Part shown: piece after piece, positions 45,030-56,408 of the stretch
Numbering within the stretch: position 1 is the stretch's first letter
How the letters are laid out: each line of letters opens with the position of its first letter
Origin: Saccharum officinarum
Lineage: Eukaryota > Streptophyta > Magnoliopsida > Poales > Poaceae
Assembly: GCA_020631735.1 (NCBI GenBank)
Contig: CM036168.1
Span: 95,522,932 to 95,586,931, forward strand
Direction of reading: 5' to 3'
DNA length: 64,000 nucleotides
The notes under the pieces: model-generated
Databases searched by the model: none
What the model was told of the DNA's origin: nothing
Seen by the model: the letters and a program-made list of their open reading frames with translations, nothing else
Made by a program: the position numbers and the translations under genes

Positions 45030-46350
45030 GTCCGGACGCTAGCCCTCGGTCCGGACACCTGCACCGCTACGCCTGCCTTAGCCTACCATACCGCGCCACG
45101 CCTGCTGTGCCTGCCAGCCCACACGTGCTGCTGCTGCATGCCCACTTGCTGTTGCTGCTGCTGCACATGCTGCATGCTACCATGTGCCCATGCATGCACG
45201 TGGGGACCACCCACGCCAGCAGGGACCACCTCCGTCTGCCCTCGCTTCCCACGCCTGACACCGAGGCAAGGCAGAAGAAGGTGAGAAGGGAGATGCAACA
45301 CCCGATCTAGTTTTAAAACAAACAGATGCAACAATTGCAACATACATCTAAAGACAATGAAACATTTGAAACATTCATCTGAAACACTTGCAAAAACACC
45401 TAAAGATACTTAAAATCATTGCAAAACATACGCAATATCTAGATAAAACACTTGCAACATATGTGTGAAAACAAATGTAACATACAGATAAACACACTTA
45501 CAACATACGTCAGTAAAAAAGGATGAAACATTGAAAACAAAAGCTTGCAAGATACATGTACAACCATTGCAACATATGCAACATCTATTAAAATAGTTGC
45601 AACATACATCTGAAACATTGAAATGTACGCTTGCAACATGCATTTTTTACCCTTCTTCCGTGCGACGTAGAGCAGAGCGGGGAACGGCCGGTTCTGGTCA
45701 CTGGCGGCAGAGGATGTTGGCGCGGCCTCGTAGTGGCTAGCTGCGCCTGGCTTGGGCCCGGCCAGTGACGGCCCCTCTCCTGGCGCCTGGCCTGGGCGCG
45801 ACGGAGGACGAAGCACGGCATGGCGTGCCGGGGACGGAGGCGCCGCTGCAGTCACCGAGCACGCACATGGAGCTTGAATGCTTAGGGCGAGGCACCGGCG
45901 ACTGGGTCCAGTAGCTGCTCAGTCGATGGGGCAGCTGGCAGCGCACCTTGCCTGAGGATTCCTCCTCTCTGGGGGGGGGTACAGAGCCGGGCACCGTGGG
46001 GTATGGCGGCGGCGCGGTGGAGTGGGGGCGAGTGGACGGCCGCACGACACGGTGAAGCCGAGACGGCGCGCGGTGGAGTCAGGGATTTTTTTATGAGAGA
46101 TGCGGGCGAGAGAGGCAGGTGAAGCGGAATGGAATGCCGTGTTTGACAGGACAGAAGCCTGCGTCTAAGCGTTTCTGATTTAATATTATCATGCAATCTC
46201 GGTGGTAGCTCTATCATTGTCCCTACTCCCTAGCCCAAGAGTCCTCTCGGTCTCTAGGTCCCTGAGAGCAGCAGAGCGATTACGGTGCCGCATGGTTATG
46301 GTGAGAGATTGGAAAAGGTTATATGTGACACCGCCACACAACGCCTCCGT
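45030..46350. other. Flank right of the Sirevirus with periodic GCAACAT repeats
   Basis: The segment 45300-45645 is an imperfect array built on GAAACATTTGCAACATACATCTG-like units of about 22-25 bp. Either side is GC-rich with CTG runs (45121-45175) and a G9 run near 45971. No gene is supported. Such arrays occur inside grass DNA transposons, but I see no clear terminal repeats. Confidence 0.45.
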
Positions 46351-47120
46351 GTGACATGTTAGATTTAATGTGGGTATGACCCATATTTTATTTAATAATT
46401 AAATCAAATAAATTTTAAGGCCATATTAGATGCTAGGTGCTATAAAATGGTAGACTAAATTTATTTGATGGTTGAACCTGTAACGGTCAGAGTTATGGGT
46501 GCGGTTACTTGTAACTCTCATAGTTATGGTTGTAGTTACTAGAAACTCCCATGGTTATGGTTATAGTTACTAGTATCCCCCATTCTTATGGCAGCGGTTA
46601 CTGGTGATTGATGGACACTTCATGACGTCTAGGTTCATCATCTACACTTTATCTTCTACCTTCAGTGCTTATAAGAAGCGCTTGCACTCAGCTGCGCGTA
46701 TGAGAAAAAGACAACAAATTTTTAGCACCATCGCCATTCCTCTGTTGAGTTGCTCCCGAGCCTCCCCGTCCTGTGACTCCGCGCGCACGGAACCATGGAG
46801 AGCAGGTGCCTCCGGAACCGATGTTCACCTGAGAACCCTGCTCGGGGTGTGCGGGCAATTAGGTTTTTGGGGAGCGACTACGCGACTGCTCTGACATCAT
46901 CTTCTTCCCGCACGATATTGTCTACGTCTTCATCTTCTTCCTGGTGACGCTCGCGGGATTGCTACTTCCTGGTGACCACATGTTCGCGGGACTCGGCACT
47001 GCGAACCTTTTACTGCAACGACTGTGGTCCACTACTTCGAGCAACGCACTAATCCGCACACCATGACTGGAGATGCTAGTGCGAGTGGAGCCTCCGATGC
47101 CTTCGGCATAGGACCCTCTT
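46351..47120 (+). mobile_element. Possible LTR-element relic
   Basis: The stretch starts TGTTAGATTTAATGTGGG and contains four imperfect copies of a GTTATGG.TGTAGTTACT motif (46480-46605). A TATA-like GCTTATAAGAAGCG lies near 46668, followed by a leader-like segment and an ATG frame (ATGACTGGAGATGC, 47062). The order looks like LTR promoter plus start of gag, but no primer site and no second LTR are visible. Confidence 0.3.
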
Positions 47121-49197
47121 CTGGGTATATCCGCTACTCATATCTTGTTTTCATGGTTTTATGTGCTCTCTCGGATATGCTATGGTTATATGTGTTTGAT
47201 CATGTTGTTGCTTTTCACATGTTATATGATCTTGCTGGTACCCTTTCATATGCCATGCTTACATGCTTTTAATCATGTTATTGTTAACTACATGAGAATA
47301 TATGATGTCACATTCTTGACACTATTATTCTTATATGTCATCATATTTATGCTATTATTATTTTCAGATTAAAATGACTTGAAAATTGCCTAAATATCTA
47401 ACATGACATGGCGTAATTGCGTGACATGTGTGCCACTTGCTCGATCTGACAATCTGTTTCTCCAGAAAATGGAAATCTAACTACTCGCTGGAAACACGGA
47501 TCGGCTGACCACACGAGGACCTGTACACAACGCGAGGAAACTGCTGATCGTGGCACTGCCTGGTGGGACATGTAGACCACGCGGCACTCTAAGAGGAGGC
47601 GTCGCATGCGATGCGTTGTGCGATGGTGTCGCATAGAATTTTTTTTGCGTGAGCGACTGAGCGGCCAATTCACGGTGGGAAGAATGTGCGGCAGTTTTCG
47701 GCTCGCTGATGGTGACAAACCAGTCGGCAAAAGTTTGGCTGTGCGGCGTCGTCCGTCGTGTGAGGGCAAAGGCAAGAAAAAAAACCGGAGCTAGGTCCGG
47801 ATCGCTGGTTTTCCTCCTCAAATTGGTTTCTCCCTTGAAAAACCAGAGCCAAGTCTTTTTCACTTTCGTTCGTTTGCTTGAGATTTTGAGAAAACCAAGG
47901 CTGTAGGGAGGGTTCACATGGAGCGATGATATACGTGATGGTCGGGTGCTTGGCCTTCCATTTTTGCTTATTTATTCGATTATACATGATTCCCGGGTCC
48001 ATTACCTTGTGTTTATTTTCTTGAGAAAATCCAGGTTGCGTGGAGGGAATTGATGTGACTGCGGTTTCCAAAATTGTGTGGAAGGGACGGATCAATTTGA
48101 ATCTTTTTAGTTGTATAAACATTTCACCTTCACACTCTAGCCCGAGTGGTGGTGAGATAGAAACATCATAAACCGCAAGCCTATATCCCTATCCTAAACC
48201 AATATCTTTTTCCATACCCACAATCCAAACACTGTAAGTAAACATAAAAATGATACTCATAGAATATTCAAATGTCTCCAAGTTGTGCACCCGAAGATAG
48301 ATCATAGTTTTAAAGATAATCTGAAACTGATTTCGTTTTTGGGGTTGGGGGGGGTGTTAACACAAAATTTATAAGATTTGGATTGTAAGATATTTAATTG
48401 CTTATTAATTTATACTGAAACAATATTTGGATATTTTTTAAAAAAAATATGTAGTCTGATTTAGCTTTCTGATGATAGTTCGATTTATCCTTGCATGGCT
48501 AATACGGCGTCATGTAGGACAAAAATGCTGTCTAAACCACTTAGGATATTGTAACGCCTTGACCGGGAAGACGACTAAGATCCACTCTACACGTTGAATG
48601 GACCACACCTACTAATTAACTCTTTTGCGCTTTTGTCCTTGCTTCACACCTGCTGCGGAAACTTTCCCAGCCCAGCCCAGAGTGGCAGGCACGAGAGCCC
48701 GGACTAGCCCAGTACCTAGATGTAGCACGTGGGCACGCAAGACACCCCCAACCCAGCCAGCAGTTGGGCTCGTGTGTCGCCTGGGCTGCTGCAATACATA
48801 TACATTCGATCGCAGTTGGGCCATGAGTTTGCTTACCGGTCGCGGGCTGAGGCTGAATAAAAACTCAGGTTTGGACGTGCGCTCGCCAGTCGCCAGCACC
48901 CGTCGGGCTCGAGCACCTCCCCACCGGCCGCCGGCGTCAGAGAAGACGCCTGCACGCCTGAAGGAAGACACCGCCTCATGAATCAAAGTTCTGTTCCAGG
49001 TCGAAAAGAAAATTTGTTCCGGACAGAAGATAACAGATGTTCCATACAAATAAATCAAATCAAATGCTCCACCCAAATAAATCAAATCAAATGCTCCACC
49101 CAATGCAAGGAACACGGCATCGGCGAGTGAACTCTAGCCGTGCGCCCGTGCGCGCACAGTTGAGCTGTCTTGCTCTTAGATTCTACTCTACTCGCTT
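47121..49197. other. Intergenic, no gene seen; short tandem repeat at its end
   Basis: Mixed sequence without a supported ORF. At 49038-49100 a unit of about 27 bp (AAATAAATCAAATCAAATGC) is repeated two to three times. The GC-rich stretch 48650-48980 looks gene-like in base content but has no consistent frame. Confidence 0.45.
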
Positions 49198-49199
49198 TA

Positions 49200-49442
49200 G
49201 GGTGTGTTTATTTCACATGCAAACCTAAAATATTTCCTCTTCCACCCATCACATCGAATCTTTGGACGTATGCATAGAGCATTAAATGTAGGTAAAAAAG
49301 ATAACTAATTGTATAGTTTGTCTGTAAATGTCGAGATGAATCTTTTGAGCCTAGTTAGTCCATGGTTGGATAAATTTTGTCAAATAACAACGAAAGATGC
49401 TACAGTAACTTTTCGCCCGCTTTTCGCCGACTGCACACACCC
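49200..49442. mobile_element. MITE of the GGTGTGTTT type
   Basis: It begins GGGTGTGTTTATTTCAC-like and ends CTGCACACACCC. It has the conserved body ATCACATCGAATCTTTGGAC, GAGCATTAAATGTAG, ATGAATCTTTTGAGCCTAG and GATGCTACAGTAAC, shared (reversed) with the MITE at 18509-18747. Confidence 0.75.
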
Positions 49443-49973
49443 TTATTCCGTCCACTGTCCTTAGGGATCACAACAGAGTTGTAGCTTTTGTAGGGCTGTG
49501 ATGACTGATGAGCATTGACCTGATGGCTGAGGCTGTTGTATGCACTGTGCAGCTTAGCTCGGTGGCTCCTACAGTATCCCAAGCGCTACCGCTAGTCCGC
49601 TACACTAGATTGACTGACGATGCGCCATCACTTGTTACCCACGCTGCACGGCATAAGGAGGTGCTCACTTTTGCTAACAATTCTCGAAAAAAAAATCGGA
49701 GAAGAGATAGTAGGATCGATCGCTTTCGTTATGGTTCCATCGTCCCTTTCAGCTCTGTGGACTCAGGGTCAAGCATCTGACAAATCCTCCCAGCTAGTGC
49801 GATCATGTGTCCTCCAGTGTGAAGGGAAACAATGGGGCAGCGCCATGTTGGTTGCCCCCGTCCTGACGGAAAAATAAACGCAGGAAATTACTCCCCCGTC
49901 GTGGACGTGCAGACTGATCAAGCGCTCAGGTCGTAGGCAAGCCAATGAACAGTACTGTCTTCGCCATGCAGCG
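49443..49973. other. Intergenic, no gene seen
   Basis: No supported ORF or repeat end. It stops abruptly where Tekay LTR sequence begins in mid-LTR at about 49974. Confidence 0.45.
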
Positions 49974-52900
49974 CCACACATAGCTCTACAACATTGTCAA
50001 TATCACCATCACCTAGTTCTAAATGGTTTAGGAGATATGGTGTCTAGAAAATCGGGTTTCAGTCGGCTTAGTGACTGAAACTAAGTTTCAGTTTCAAGGG
50101 GCACCATTTTGGAGCCTTGTAGTTTCAAATATAGGCCGAACCAGCCCAAACTCCAATTGACAAACTTGTAGTCCTCATGTAGCTCTACAACTTTGGTATT
50201 ATCATCTTCTTCTAACTCGAGCTGGATTAGGAGATATAGGAGCTCAAACTTTCGCTGTCAGGCCACCACGCCGGGCTTCATTCAGTCGACCGTCACCGAC
50301 AGCGTCGCGTCGTGGCGCTCGGACAGAGCTCGGTGGCCGCGTGGCGCTCGCGCCCTGCCGTCGCCTCCACATCGCACGCATGCGCGCGGGCGTGAAGTTG
50401 GGGCCGCCACCTCAACCCCCACACTCGCGCTCGCCATTCCCTCCTCTACTTCCTCCTCCGCGCGCGGGCGGTGACCAGAGAAGCGGAACGGCGACCGCGT
50501 TCGAGCCTTTCTCCCCAAACCGCAGCTCCATTCACCAAACCATCTAGACCACCGAACCACCGTGAGCCCCTCCACCTCCTCGCCCTCACCGAACCCTCGC
50601 TATCGCTTCAGGTGAGCTACACTGCAAAGGCGGCTCCACCGGGCCGCCATGTCCGCCGCCGTCGAGCTCGCACGTGGCCATGCCATTCGGGCCCCCCTAT
50701 CCTATCTTCTCCATGCTGTAGGTATAGTTAGGTATGCTGAAACTCATAGGGTAGGCAAATTGAGCCGGGATGCCGGCGACTCGTCGGAGTTGGTCGAGCC
50801 GCGGCCGCACGCCGCCATGACCGCTGCCATCCTCTCTGGCCGCCATAATCCTAGCAATTGACGGTACCCCTAGGTGCGCGAGGTTGAGGTGAACGCACTG
50901 GTACCGTAGCTTCGCCGGAGGCGCCGTCGTCGGCGAGCTAGAGCTCGCCGGAGTCGCGGCCGTCTCCTCCCCTCCGTCTCTCTCTCTGACCGGTGGGGCC
51001 ACCTGGTCAGTCACGTACGCGCGCGGGCGGGAGCCGCAGCAAGCCGCGCGCGAGAGCGGGCCGCGCGCGCGAGACGTGGGCCGCGTTTTTCCCGGGCCGG
51101 CCCAGTCTAAAATAAGATCTTTTTCATTTTTATTCATTTGCTACAGAAATTTGGTTAAGTTTGGAAAATGTAGATCTAGGGTTTTACTTGCTCAAAAATC
51201 ATGAGGTAAATTTTGTTAGGGTCTACATGATGTGTAGTATTTTAGAAAAATATGAGTTTGCTATGTGATGTGTAGTTTCTGGGATATTTAAATAGGTCTT
51301 TGAAATATGTTTTAAATCACATGCAAACTTGTTTAAATTATATATTGAGTTTCATTGTTCCAAAAATTATGAAATTTGGTGGGTAGACTAATTTATACTT
51401 GCTCTAACTCTGGTAAAAATTTGGGCAGTAGTGCTTAAGTACTTTTTAAGTTATAAGGCTATCTTATTATTCTAGAAAATACTTAAATGAATTTTTGTAA
51501 TTTTTCTACATGTGCAATGTTCATATAAATTTTTGGAGAATGTCTTGGTACCCTAGAGTGTCTAAGAAAATTAAGAAATCTGTTGTTTGACACTTTTTAC
51601 TGTGCTTTGTTATTTATACAAAAATCAGCCTTTTTGGCTTGGGAATTTTGTGTAGGAAGTTCCTGTGAATAAATTTAGTTCAAATATTTACAGTAGCCTC
51701 TTTTTGGGTCAGAGAGTCTCCTGGAATTTTTGTAGAATTTTAGGAGCAGTTTACATATATGTTTGAAATTTCACTTAATTACTTAAGTAAATTAAGAAAT
51801 GGGCTTAAATAAATATTCTAGGTGGGCACACCTTACTTTCTGGTGTTTTTGTGACCTTTGTGAACTTGTAGTAGTATTAGTTTGGTCTTAGAGAATGTTT
51901 GTCACATCAATAAATATTTAACCTTTATAATTTTAGGTTTTCTGGACAGCTGATAGTATTTCTAGGTTTGACCTTGAAAAAAGGTGGTTGCTGAAAAACT
52001 TGTAAATACCAAAGTTCTAGTAAAAATTGTAAATGAGCTTGTGTCAAAAATGGGGAGCATTTGGCTTAGTAGTTTGGGAGTTATTGCTGTTTAAAGTGAC
52101 AGTCCAGAAGTGACTGCTCTCTGTTTAGAGAGAGCAGATTCTGGAACTTTGGAATTTTGACTAGGTAAACTTTGGAATTAAGTGCTGAGATCTGAAAACA
52201 AATTGTGGTGCATTTCTTAAGCTTTCCAGATTGTCTTAGATCATATCTTTTGAAGTTAGGAATCCTCAGTTATGTCAGAATCTTTGAGCTGCTGTCCAGA
52301 ATAACTTACTGTGGTAACCTAAATAATGTCACTCTTGTGTTTATTAGGTGTTAGGGCCTTAACCAAAGAGGAACAACTATATCTTAGGTTGGGTAGATTA
52401 GGTAAGTACTTCTCCACCGGAGAAGAGATTTGCACGTACTAATAAAGTAACTTGATTGGATTATTATTTTATTTCTGAAATGCATTTCATCCCGAGCATG
52501 TTGCACCTTTATGCATCCATAATATTTATTGTGCATTCATGCAATAGGTGTACCGGAGGGAGTAACTCTCCTCGATTTCGAGCCGGTAATTCCGGAGGAG
52601 AACCAGGAGCAGCAGGAGCCCGAGGAACCAGCCGACGACGAAGCTCCTGCCGAAGATCTACCCGAGTGTCCTGACCACTGGCCTGCAACCTTTCTGAAAG
52701 GCAAGCCCCGGTGCATGCTGAACCTACTGATTTATAAATTAATCTTGAGTACTTTTAATTGTTTACTGCATTAAGTTGTAGGAGTTATATGAAAACACTG
52801 ATTGCATTATACCTGTCCTTGTCCAGATATCGTACTTAATCCTATATTAGGTTTAGGCACGTGTCAATGCTTAGCCCTGCTTAGTACGGTAGAAGTCGGG

Positions 52901-54208
52901 TGATTTCCGGTCATCCGCGAGATGTAGGAAGGAGTCACGAGTGGCTTTATGGCTATCGTGGATGGAACCATGCTTAAAAATGAAATTGAGACCGGGCGGG
53001 AGTTCGATAGTACAGCCGCAAGACACTTCACGTCTTGGGTGTGGAGCTATGCCCGTCTGAGTCGTTTAAGGACCGATTCGCTGTACGTCCTTGAGTCATG
53101 TTGAACGCAGTCTAACACTTAGTTGGCCGGATAAGTCGTTCCGACCGCGAAGCCGAGTAATGTGATTCAGGCCGGGAATCGAATGGTAGGTTACTTCTTG
53201 GAGGAGAGAAAGGATGTGCTTGGGGACATTGGCGTGAGACCAAGGGGGGGTTAAAGTCCCTATCACCTGGCAGAGTGTCGCCCTTGGGGTCGCGACATTA
53301 TTCGGACCCGCGATTCCTGAATCATATGAAACGGTGGCCTGTGCGACCCTGGCAGGGGTCTGCACGGTGAGTGTTAGAAATACCCCTCCAGCTGGATAGG
53401 AATTCGATTCGAATCGCCGTCGCTCCCGGTTAGTGAGCACTTGACTTGAGCAGCGGCAACGTAGATCTCATTAAATGAACTGGTGGTTAAGGGAATGATA
53501 CAATGTTGCCACAATTCATACCTGCTCTGGATATAAAGATGATAATTGTTTGATTATAATCAAGTGCATGTTTAGTACAGGTGCTAAGATAGATGACAGG
53601 TAAATGCTAAAAATAAATGCTAGTACAGGTTATAAGAGTCTCAATTACTTATGCCTTTATGCAAAAATGTGATGTCAGCTAGCCTCTTGTGTAAGCCTTG
53701 CATAATCCTTGGTGTCATCTTATTTCTGGTTTCCGACGGGTAAGTCTAGCTGAGTACATTCCAGTACTCAGGGTTTATTCCCTCTTGTTGCAGATGATAT
53801 GCTCTATCAAGGCTTCTGCAAGACTTGTCTCCACCCTGCAGGTGAAGAAGACTAGATCACTTGGGCGTGATCATCTTTTATGTACTTTCCTCATGCTTTT
53901 GTGGGTTGTTGATCATCAAGACTGGCAGTAGTTAAATAACTGGTGTGTTTATGCTTCCACTACTTTATAAACTTGGTTTGTATTAATTGCGACTCCGTTT
54001 GTGTAAACTTATTTCAGAACTACTTGTGAAATGTAACGTATGATGTTGTATGTTGAATGATGCGATCCTGGTTATAAGCGAGTTGGTTTGAAATCCCTCG
54101 TGGTTTCGATTGACTACCGGGATTATATGGGCTCAAGTTCGAAAATTTGAGCGCTTCGGTGCTTGTTTTTTGTACTTGTGCTCTTATAATTTGGTCGGTT
54201 CTGTTACA
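49974..54208 (+). repeat. Tekay copy B LTR, 5'-truncated
   Basis: Homologous to 22786-27035. The GC-rich core is at about 50270-51110. The exon-like pair is at 52350-52774, with intact donor (GTAAGTAC) and acceptor. It ends TCTGTTACA. Confidence 0.9.
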
Positions 54209-54210
54209 GC

Positions 54211-54222
54211 TGGTACCGGAGC
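54211..54222 (+). other. Primer-binding site of Tekay copy B, two mismatches
   Basis: TGGTACCGGAGC, against TGGTATCAGAGC in copy A. Confidence 0.8.
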
Positions 54223-54378
54223 ATAATTCAACATTAAACACATCATATGAGTATTTAAAAACAAAAGTATTTGATTATGAAAAAGAGTTAAAACACTAAA
54301 AATTATTTTTAGGTATGCCAGTGATCACATCCCTTAGCCCAAATAAGGACTCTTAGGTGGCTTATTATAAAGACTAAC

Positions 54379-55152
54379 TTGCGGGCATGTGTAATATCAT
54401 CCAAGGGTTCTTGGGAAAAATGGTTACCTCTAGCCGAATTCTCGTACAATAATAGTTATCAAGAAAGTATTAAGATGGCTCCATTCGAAGCTTTGTACGG
54501 TCGTAAGTGTAGAACTCCACTAAACTGGGTAGAAGCTGGTGAAAGGAGGTATTATGGTATTGATTTTGTTCATGAAGCTGAGGAACAAGTCCGTACCATC
54601 CAAAAACATATGGCTGCAGCCCAAGCTAGACAGAAAAGTTATGCTGATCGTCGTAGAAAACCGCTCGAGTTTGAAGTTGGAGACTTCGTGTATCTGAAAG
54701 TTTCTCCAATGAAAAGTGTCCAACGTTTTGGTGTTAAGCGGAAACTTGCGCCAAGATACGTGGGTCCTTTCCAGATCATAGGCAAGAGTGGAGCTGTCGC
54801 GTACAAAATCCAGTTACCTCCTGAAATGAGTGCCATATTCAACGTCTTCCATGTATCTCAGCTCAAAAAGTGTCTTCGAGTTCCTGAGGAAAGAGTTCCT
54901 TTAGGAGACATCAGACTGGAATCCGATTTAACTTACGAAGAAAAGCCAGTCCGAGTGATCGATACTCAAGAACGAGTGACTAGAAGCAAAGTGGTTAAAT
55001 GGTATAAAGTAATGTGGAGTAATCAGGGTAGTGAAAGTGACGCTACATGGGAACGGGAGGACTATTTGCGGGATGGTTATAAGGAATTCTATGAAAAATG
55101 GTACGCTTTCCAAATCTCGGGACGAGATTTTTATAAGGGGGGAGGGCTGTAA
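54379..55152 (+). pseudogene. pol: Tekay integrase C-terminal half with chromodomain
   Basis: The frame is open for 257 codons but has no ATG; it begins at the deletion joint near 54381. It opens inside the integrase core (LAEFSYNNSYQESIKMAPFE, ALYGRKCRTPLNW), after the last catalytic residue. The GPY/F module follows (RYVGPFQIIGKSGAVAYKIQ, about residue 127) with FNVFHVSQLKKC. A chromodomain lies at about residues 187-235 (PVRVIDTQERVTRSKVV, KVMWSNQGSESDATWERE), lacking the first cage aromatic, as in many Tekay chromodomains. The stop codon TAA (55150-55152) lies inside the LTR start TGTAAC. Chromodomains of this group steer integration to heterochromatin. The stretch is frame-intact but incomplete. 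Confidence 0.9.
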
Positions 55153-55865
55153 CACCCTAGGTGTTTAGCTCCTTAATGGCATTGCATTTGCATGAGCATA
55201 AGCAAGCATCATTCATTTCATGCATAAGCTTATGATATGTTTATATTTCATGTGAAGTAAGAAGTAAGTAGTGTGCAAAACATAAGTACCTTATGTGCAA
55301 CATTCCTTGTGAGACATGTCAACCACTTTAGTGTAACATAACTAGCAAGTGTTATGCAACACTCATGCAACATGTGCAACATGGGCTTGCAACATTTGGG
55401 TGAAAGTATTGAAATTCTTGTTCCAAAGAATGTGACACTAGGAACTTTGTGCAACCAATATGTAGAGTGGTTAATTAGGTCTTATAACACCTTAATTACA
55501 TTTAGGGTAAGTAGTAGAGCAATGTTCATGTTGACCAAAATTACCAAATTGCCCTTCCAAATGTTGTTGACTAGGTTGGACCCCTAGAGTGCTCTGGTTT
55601 GACCAATTAAAAAGTCCAGTTTAGAGATCTTGCATGAAGGAGCAACCTTAAGCAAAGTTGTAGAGAATTTTATAAGGAACAAAAGTTCTAATATGACCAT
55701 CTCATGAAAATGGCCCACAAGTCAGCTTGAGTGGTGATCAACACTTAGAAAAATTCTAAGTCTGGAAATTGGACTTTCAGTTTCACTGTACCTCACTTTA
55801 GCAACTTGTAACTCACAAACTAGGCCAAACCAGTCCTGGAGCCAATTGACAAAGTTGTTGTCCAC
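55148..55865 (+). repeat. Tekay copy B LTR, first 718 bp
   Basis: Begins TGTAACACCC after the purine tract AAGGGGGGAGGGC. It stops at GTTGTCCAC, where the sequence switches to the inverted reverse transcriptase block. The six bases GTCCAC are common to both sides of the joint. Confidence 0.9.
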
Positions 55866-56408
55866 CATAATTCCTCCATCGGACAACACATGCCCAAGGA
55901 AAGGTACTTCTCGAAGCCAAAATTCGCACTTACTGAACTTTGCATATAGTTGATGTTCACGCAGTCTTGTGAGGACTATACGCAGATGTTCAGCGTGATC
56001 CTCCTCATTCACAGAATATACCAGGATATCATCAATAAATACCACCACAAACTTGTCCAATTCAGGCATAAACACCGAATTCATCAAGTACATGAAGTGT
56101 GCGGGGGCATTTGTCAAGCCGAAAGACATAACAAGATACTCATAAAGACCGTATCTGGTAGAAAAGGCTGTCTTTGGAACATCTTCCGGGCGGATTTTAA
56201 TTTGGTGGTAGCCAGATCTTAGATCGATCTTGGAGAAAACTTTAGCTTTAGACAACTGATCGAATAAGATGTCGATACGTGGTAGAGGGTACTTATTTTT
56301 GACAGTGACTGCATTGAGAGGTCTATAATCTACGCACATCCGCAACGACTGATCCTTCTTCTTTACAAAGATAGTAGGACATCCCCACGGCGATGAGCTA
56401 GGACGAAT
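55866..56408 (-). pseudogene. pol: Tekay reverse transcriptase, N-terminal part, copy C
   Basis: Continues the gag-protease frame after the stop at 56409: [59 protein letters not shown] and the catalytic FIDDILVYS. It ends after [16 protein letters not shown] at the rearrangement joint. RNase H and integrase are absent. Confidence 0.88.

Larger units (their letters stand above)
49974..55865 (+). mobile_element. Tekay chromovirus copy B, circularly permuted and internally deleted
   Basis: Order: LTR from its internal position 736 to its end (49974-54208), primer site, 155 bases of leader, an abrupt jump into integrase (near 54381), chromodomain, polypurine tract, and the LTR from its start (55148) to internal position 739 (55865). 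The left partial LTR begins and the right partial LTR ends at the same LTR position within about 4 bases (CCAC). Together they make exactly one LTR. The H3-mimic ORF, gag, protease and RT are deleted. Confidence 0.85.

Noticed and set aside
45030..45640. Cys- and His-rich frames in the flank
   Set aside because: They come from CTG/TGC and GCAACAT repeats, not from a zinc-binding protein.
46604..46894. A 96-codon plus-strand frame
   Set aside because: It overlaps a likely LTR promoter and leader and has no domain or conservation visible.
48612..49115. A 167-codon minus-strand frame with a duplicated GGAFDLIYL
   Set aside because: The duplication comes from the 27-bp tandem repeat at 49038-49100; the remaining sequence has no recognisable domain.
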